Shown piece after piece: positions 30,236 through 33,593 of a DNA stretch of 33,593 nucleotides. Below the pieces are notes generated by a model that was given only the letters and a program-made list of their open reading frames with translations, ran no database searches and had not been told where the DNA came from. This DNA comes from Roseateles sp. Its GTDB lineage: Bacteria; Pseudomonadota; Gammaproteobacteria; Burkholderiales; Burkholderiaceae_C. Within the stretch, counting starts at the first letter, position 1; every line of letters starts with the position of its first letter. The translations under genes and the position numbers were made by a program. The stretch lies in contig JACDQM010000047.1 in NCBI GenBank assembly GCA_015657635.1, positions 1 to 33,593 of the forward strand, written 5' to 3'.

Positions 30236-31783
30236 ATGTCTATGTTCAATCTTTCCATTGGCAAACGCCTGGCTGTCGTTCTCGGCGCCGTGCTGGGCCT
30301 GTCCTTGATCGGCAGCTTGTTCGGGCTGTCGCAGTTTCAGCGGCTGGGCACCGAAATCGAGAAGATGACCGAGGAGAACCTGCAAGTCGAGCGGCTGGCC
30401 AGCGATTGGTATCTGAATACCTACGGGGGTATCCAGCGAGCCACGGCTACGGCCAAGAGCAGCGATCCGAGCCTGGTCGAGCTGTTTGCGGCCGAGACGG
30501 CCAAGACGATCAAGGAAACCACCGACATCCAGAAGCGCATGGAGCCGCTGCTGGACACGCCGGCCGAGCGCGAGATGTACGCCAAGATCGGCGAGCTGCG
30601 CAAGTCCTATCTGGCCGTGCGCGGTGAAATCAACAAGCTCAAGCAGGACGGGCAGGCCGACGCGGCGGCGAGCGCGCTGCAGGAGCGCTTTCTGCCTATT
30701 GCGCAGGCCTACCAGCAGGCCGTGCGGGGCTTGGTTGACGCACAGCGTGCGCAGCTCGACGCCCAGGTCAAGACCACCGAGGCCTTGCGCAACCGCGCCA
30801 GCCTGATCCTGGTGATTGGCAGCCTGGCTTCGCTGGCCATCGGCGTGGCCCTGGCCTGGACGCTGTCGCGCAGCATCACCGGCCCGCTGCAGCAGGCCGA
30901 GCGCATGGCGCAGTCCATCGCGGAGATGGATCTGACGGGCCAGTCGCAGAGCGGCTACAGCGACGACGAAACCGGGCATCTGCTGCGCGCGCTGGACGGC
31001 ATGCGCAGCGCGCTGCGCAGTTCGATGCAGGAAGTGCGCGGCGTGGTCGACGGCATCTCGACCGCCAGCTCGCAGATCGCGACCGGCAACCAGGACCTGA
31101 GCGCCCGCACCGAGCAGACGGCGTCCAGCCTGGAAGAAACCGCCAGCTCGATGGAAGAGCTGACCAGCACCGTGCGCCAGAGCGCCGATTCGGCCGCTCA
31201 GGCCAACCAGCTGGCGCATTCGGCAGCGGCCGTGGCCCAGCGTGGCGGGCGGGTGGTGTCGCAGGTCGTGTCGACCATGAATGAGATCAACGCCAGCTCC
31301 AAGAAGATCAGCGACATCATCGGCGTGATCGACGGCATCGCCTTCCAGACCAATATCCTGGCCTTGAACGCGGCCGTGGAGGCGGCTCGCGCCGGTGAGC
31401 AGGGCCGCGGTTTCGCGGTGGTTGCGTCCGAGGTGCGCTCACTGGCCCAGCGCAGCGCCGAAGCAGCCAAGGAGATCAAGACCCTGATCGGTGCCAGCGT
31501 CGACCGGGTCGAGAGCGGCTCGCGCCTGGTCCAGGATGCCGGCAGCACCATGGGCGAGATCGTCGCCAGCGTGCAGCGTGTCAGCGACATCATCGGCGAG
31601 ATCAGCTCGGCAGCCAGCGAACAGTCCAACGGCATCGGCCAAGTCAACATCGCCGTGACCCAGCTCGACCAGATGACGCAGCAGAATGCCGCGCTGGTGG
31701 AAGAGAGCACGGCCGCGGCCGAAAGCCTGAAGGACCAGGCGCAGCGGCTCGCCAGCGTGGTCAGCGCCTACCGCCTGCAATGA
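30236..31783 (+). CDS. Methyl-accepting chemotaxis protein
   Basis: 515 residues starting [26 protein letters not shown] lies 7 nt before ATG 30236. TM1 (about residues 11-32) is followed by a helical periplasmic four-helix-bundle sensor (about residues 33-190) and TM2 ([20 protein letters not shown]). The HAMP linker starts at LSRSITGPL. The signalling tip is canonical: [20 protein letters not shown] then [20 protein letters not shown]. Methylation helices ([20 protein letters not shown] and others) are present. There is no C-terminal NWETF-type pentapeptide. It signals to CheA/CheW; no che gene lies here. The sigma-28-like promoter upstream links it to the flagellar regulon. Confidence 0.95.
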   Translation: MSMFNLSIGKRLAVVLGAVLGLSLIGSLFGLSQFQRLGTEIEKMTEENLQVERLASDWYLNTYGGIQRATATAKSSDPSLVELFAAETAKTIKETTDIQKRMEPLLDTPAEREMYAKIGELRKSYLAVRGEINKLKQDGQADAAASALQERFLPIAQAYQQAVRGLVDAQRAQLDAQVKTTEALRNRASLILVIGSLASLAIGVALAWTLSRSITGPLQQAERMAQSIAEMDLTGQSQSGYSDDETGHLLRALDGMRSALRSSMQEVRGVVDGISTASSQIATGNQDLSARTEQTASSLEETASSMEELTSTVRQSADSAAQANQLAHSAAAVAQRGGRVVSQVVSTMNEINASSKKISDIIGVIDGIAFQTNILALNAAVEAARAGEQGRGFAVVASEVRSLAQRSAEAAKEIKTLIGASVDRVESGSRLVQDAGSTMGEIVASVQRVSDIIGEISSAASEQSNGIGQVNIAVTQLDQMTQQNAALVEESTAAAESLKDQAQRLASVVSAYRLQ

Positions 31784-31810
31784 GCGTCAGATAGCGCGCC
31801 AGAAAGCAGC

Positions 31811-31833
31811 AAGGCCGGGCAATGCCCGGCCTT
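31811..31833. terminator. Bidirectional terminator between chemoreceptor and metG
   Basis: A perfect 10-bp stem AAGGCCGGGC / GCCCGGCCTT with a 3-nt loop, between convergent genes. The plus side ends in a CTTCTTCATT tract, giving chemoreceptor termination. The minus side has a weaker TTGCTGCTTTCT tract for metG. Confidence 0.8.
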
Positions 31834-31853
31834 CTTCATTGCGTCCCGCCGCT

Positions 31854-33593
31854 TCAGCGCACCCGCATGCCGGGTTGCGCGCCGGGGAAGGGCTCGAGCA
31901 CGAAGATGCCCGGGTTGGCCTTCTCGTCGGCGTGGCTGGCGGCCAGCACCATGCCTTCGCTGATGCCGAACTTCATCTTGCGCGGCGCCAGATTGGCCAC
32001 CATCACGGTGAGCTTGCCTTCCAGATCTTCCGGCTTGTACGCGCTCTTGATGCCGCTGAAGACATTGCGCAGGCGGCCTTCGCCGACATCCAGCGTCAGA
32101 CGCAGCAGCTTGTCCGAGCCTTCGACAGGCTCGGCCTTGACGATCTTGGCGATGCGCAGGTCGACCTTGCTGAAGTCGTCGATCTTGATCTCGGGCGCCA
32201 GGTCCTCGCCGCCCGGGATGAGCTTGGGCGCAGCGGGCGGCTCGAACAGGGCTTCCAGCAGCTTGGGGTCGACGCGCTGCATCAGGTGCTCGTAGGCGCC
32301 GATCTGATGGGCGCCCAGCGCGCGTGCCGCATCGCCGAACTGCAGCGGCTCGATCTTCAGGAACTGTTCCACCTTGGCGGCCAGCGCCGGCAGCACCGGC
32401 TTCAGGTAGAGGGTCAGCAGGCGGAAGGCCTCGATACAGACGCTGCAGACATCGTGCAGCACCGTGTCCTTGCCTTCCTGCTTGGCCAGCTCCCAGGGTT
32501 TGTTCTGGTCCACGTACTCGTTGACGCGGTCGGCCAGCAGCATGATCTCACGCAGCGCCTTGCCGAACTCGCGCTCTTCATAGAGCTCAGCGATGGCCGG
32601 CGCATGGGCGCGCAGACCGTCCAGCAGCGCGCGGCCTTCGACGCCCAGATCGGCCGACAGCCGGTTGTCGAAGCGCTTGGCCAGGAAGCCGGCGGCGCGC
32701 GAGGCGATATTGATGTACTTGCCGACCAGGTCTGAATTGACGCGGGCGACGAAGTCCTCGGGGTTGAAGTCAAGGTCTTCAACCTTGCTGTTGAGCTTGG
32801 CGGCGATGTAGTAACGCAGCCATTCAGCGTTCATGCCCAGATTCAGGTACTTCAGCGGGTCCAGGCCGGTGCCGCGGCTCTTGCTCATCTTCTCGCCGCC
32901 GTTGACGGTCAGGAAGCCGTGCACGAACACATGGTTGGGCGTCTTGCGGCCGCTGAAATGCAGCATCGCCGGCCAGAACAGCGTGTGGAAATAGGTGATG
33001 TCCTTGCCGATGAAATGGATCTGCTCCACCGACTCGTCGGCCATGAAGGCCTCATAGTCGCGCCCGGTCTTGGCGAAGTAGTTCTTCAGCGACGCCAGAT
33101 AGCCGATCGGCGCGTCCAGCCAGACATAGAAGTACTTGCCCGGCGCGTCCGGGATCTCGATGCCGAAGTAGGGGGCATCGCGGCTGATGTCCCAGTCACC
33201 CAGGCCGCCATTGCCTTCCTCGTCCTTGGTGAACCATTCCTTGATCTTGTTGATCACCTCGGTCTGCAGGCGGCCAGGGGTCTGTGTCCATTGCTCCAGG
33301 AACTCGACGCAGCGCGGATCGCTGAGCTTGAAGAAGTAGTGCTCCGAGCTCTTCATCACCGGCGTCGCGCCGGTCAGCACCGAGAAGGGGTTCTTCAGCT
33401 CGGTGGGCGTGTAGACCGCGCCGCAGACCTCGCAGCTGTCACCGTACTGGTCCTTGGCGCCGCACTTGGGGCACTCGCCCTTGATGAAGCGGTCCGGCAG
33501 GAACATCGACTTCTCGGGGTCGAAGAACTGCTCGATGGTCTTCACCGAGATCAGCTCGTTGGCGCGCAAGGCCTTGGTAGATGTCCGTTGGAG
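31854..33593 (-). CDS. metG: Methionyl-tRNA synthetase, C-terminal part (cut by window edge; probable frameshift near 33570)
   Basis: About 570 residues are in view. Recognisable parts are a zinc knuckle ([19 protein letters not shown]), [13 protein letters not shown], the KMSKS loop ([15 protein letters not shown]), the anticodon-binding helical domain and the C-terminal tRNA-binding/dimerisation OB fold ([31 protein letters not shown]). The enzyme charges tRNA-Met with methionine in the cytoplasm. The catalytic HIGH half lies beyond the window. The last 20 bases read in frame as LQRTSTKA, whereas another frame gives TDIYQGL, the expected family sequence, joining LRANELIS. One extra base near 33568-33573 would explain this. 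The first in-frame TTG (33569) is not the real start. Confidence 0.95.
   Translation of the reverse strand, partial: LQRTSTKALRANELISVKTIEQFFDPEKSMFLPDRFIKGECPKCGAKDQYGDSCEVCGAVYTPTELKNPFSVLTGATPVMKSSEHYFFKLSDPRCVEFLEQWTQTPGRLQTEVINKIKEWFTKDEEGNGGLGDWDISRDAPYFGIEIPDAPGKYFYVWLDAPIGYLASLKNYFAKTGRDYEAFMADESVEQIHFIGKDITYFHTLFWPAMLHFSGRKTPNHVFVHGFLTVNGGEKMSKSRGTGLDPLKYLNLGMNAEWLRYYIAAKLNSKVEDLDFNPEDFVARVNSDLVGKYINIASRAAGFLAKRFDNRLSADLGVEGRALLDGLRAHAPAIAELYEEREFGKALREIMLLADRVNEYVDQNKPWELAKQEGKDTVLHDVCSVCIEAFRLLTLYLKPVLPALAAKVEQFLKIEPLQFGDAARALGAHQIGAYEHLMQRVDPKLLEALFEPPAAPKLIPGGEDLAPEIKIDDFSKVDLRIAKIVKAEPVEGSDKLLRLTLDVGEGRLRNVFSGIKSAYKPEDLEGKLTVMVANLAPRKMKFGISEGMVLAASHADEKANPGIFVLEPFPGAQPGMRVR

Noticed and set aside
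29948-31219. Open minus-strand frame opposite the chemoreceptor, reaching into the intergenic region
   Set aside because: Antisense composition only; the chemoreceptor domains on plus are complete.
1-33593. tRNA or rRNA genes, CRISPR arrays, prophage or transposase genes
   Set aside because: None was seen on reading; coding density is explained by chromosomal housekeeping and motility genes.

Overview
The window is GC-rich DNA from a betaproteobacterium, most likely order Burkholderiales (Roseateles/Rubrivivax/Leptothrix-like). The evidence is family content and order: a divergent flgBCDEFGHIJKL / flgA-flgM-flgN locus, DUF1841 and DUF3460 proteins (the latter beside scpA), and a KefF-KefC pair. 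Genus is an inference.

Layout. 1-3231 (minus): an Hpt protein, a REC-PAS-GGDEF-EAL c-di-GMP protein and the start of a probable GGDEF protein. 3633-5338 (plus): a membrane sensor histidine kinase. 5346-11028 (minus): an ANTAR response regulator, a 1239-residue multi-PAS HisKA_2-type kinase and an EAL-like/HDOD protein. 11035-21586 (minus): flgL to flgB. 21749-23453 (plus): flgA, flgM, flgN, closed by a clear terminator. 23502-26437 (minus): DUF1841, a KefC-type antiporter and a KefF-type subunit. 26450-26714: a 265-bp inverted-repeat element with nested hairpins and no coding capacity. 26814-28783 (plus): an orphan ParA-like ATPase, a MaoC-like hydratase and a NarL-type regulator. 28820-29914 (minus): DUF3460 and scpA. 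30236-31783 (plus): a chemoreceptor. 31854-33593 (minus): metG, cut by the window edge.

How it fits together. This is a motility and lifestyle region. The flagellar rod, hook, rings and junction proteins lie in one long minus-strand run, which continues without a strand change into an EAL-HDOD protein and a kinase/antiterminator pair. FlgM, the anti-sigma-28 factor, has a well-matched sigma-28 promoter. The chemoreceptor has a slightly weaker one. C-di-GMP turnover and phosphorelay proteins flank the flagellar genes.

Main oddities. (1) Four genes (the REC-GGDEF-EAL protein, the membrane kinase, flgG and flgB) are each broken by one apparent single-base deletion at a short C or G run, with intact homology on both sides. 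A 9-G tract fuses DUF3460 to scpA, and metG has a probable one-base insertion at the window edge. Assembly or sequencing indels are the simplest explanation, but real decay of motility is not excluded. (2) The 265-bp element at 26450-26714 looks like a MITE-like or structured repeat. Its left end appears to supply the -35 box of the kefF-like gene. (3) Several genes share a -10-like hexamer 6-7 nt before the start codon and lack a Shine-Dalgarno, suggesting leaderless transcripts. I found no tRNA, rRNA, CRISPR array, phage or transposase gene.
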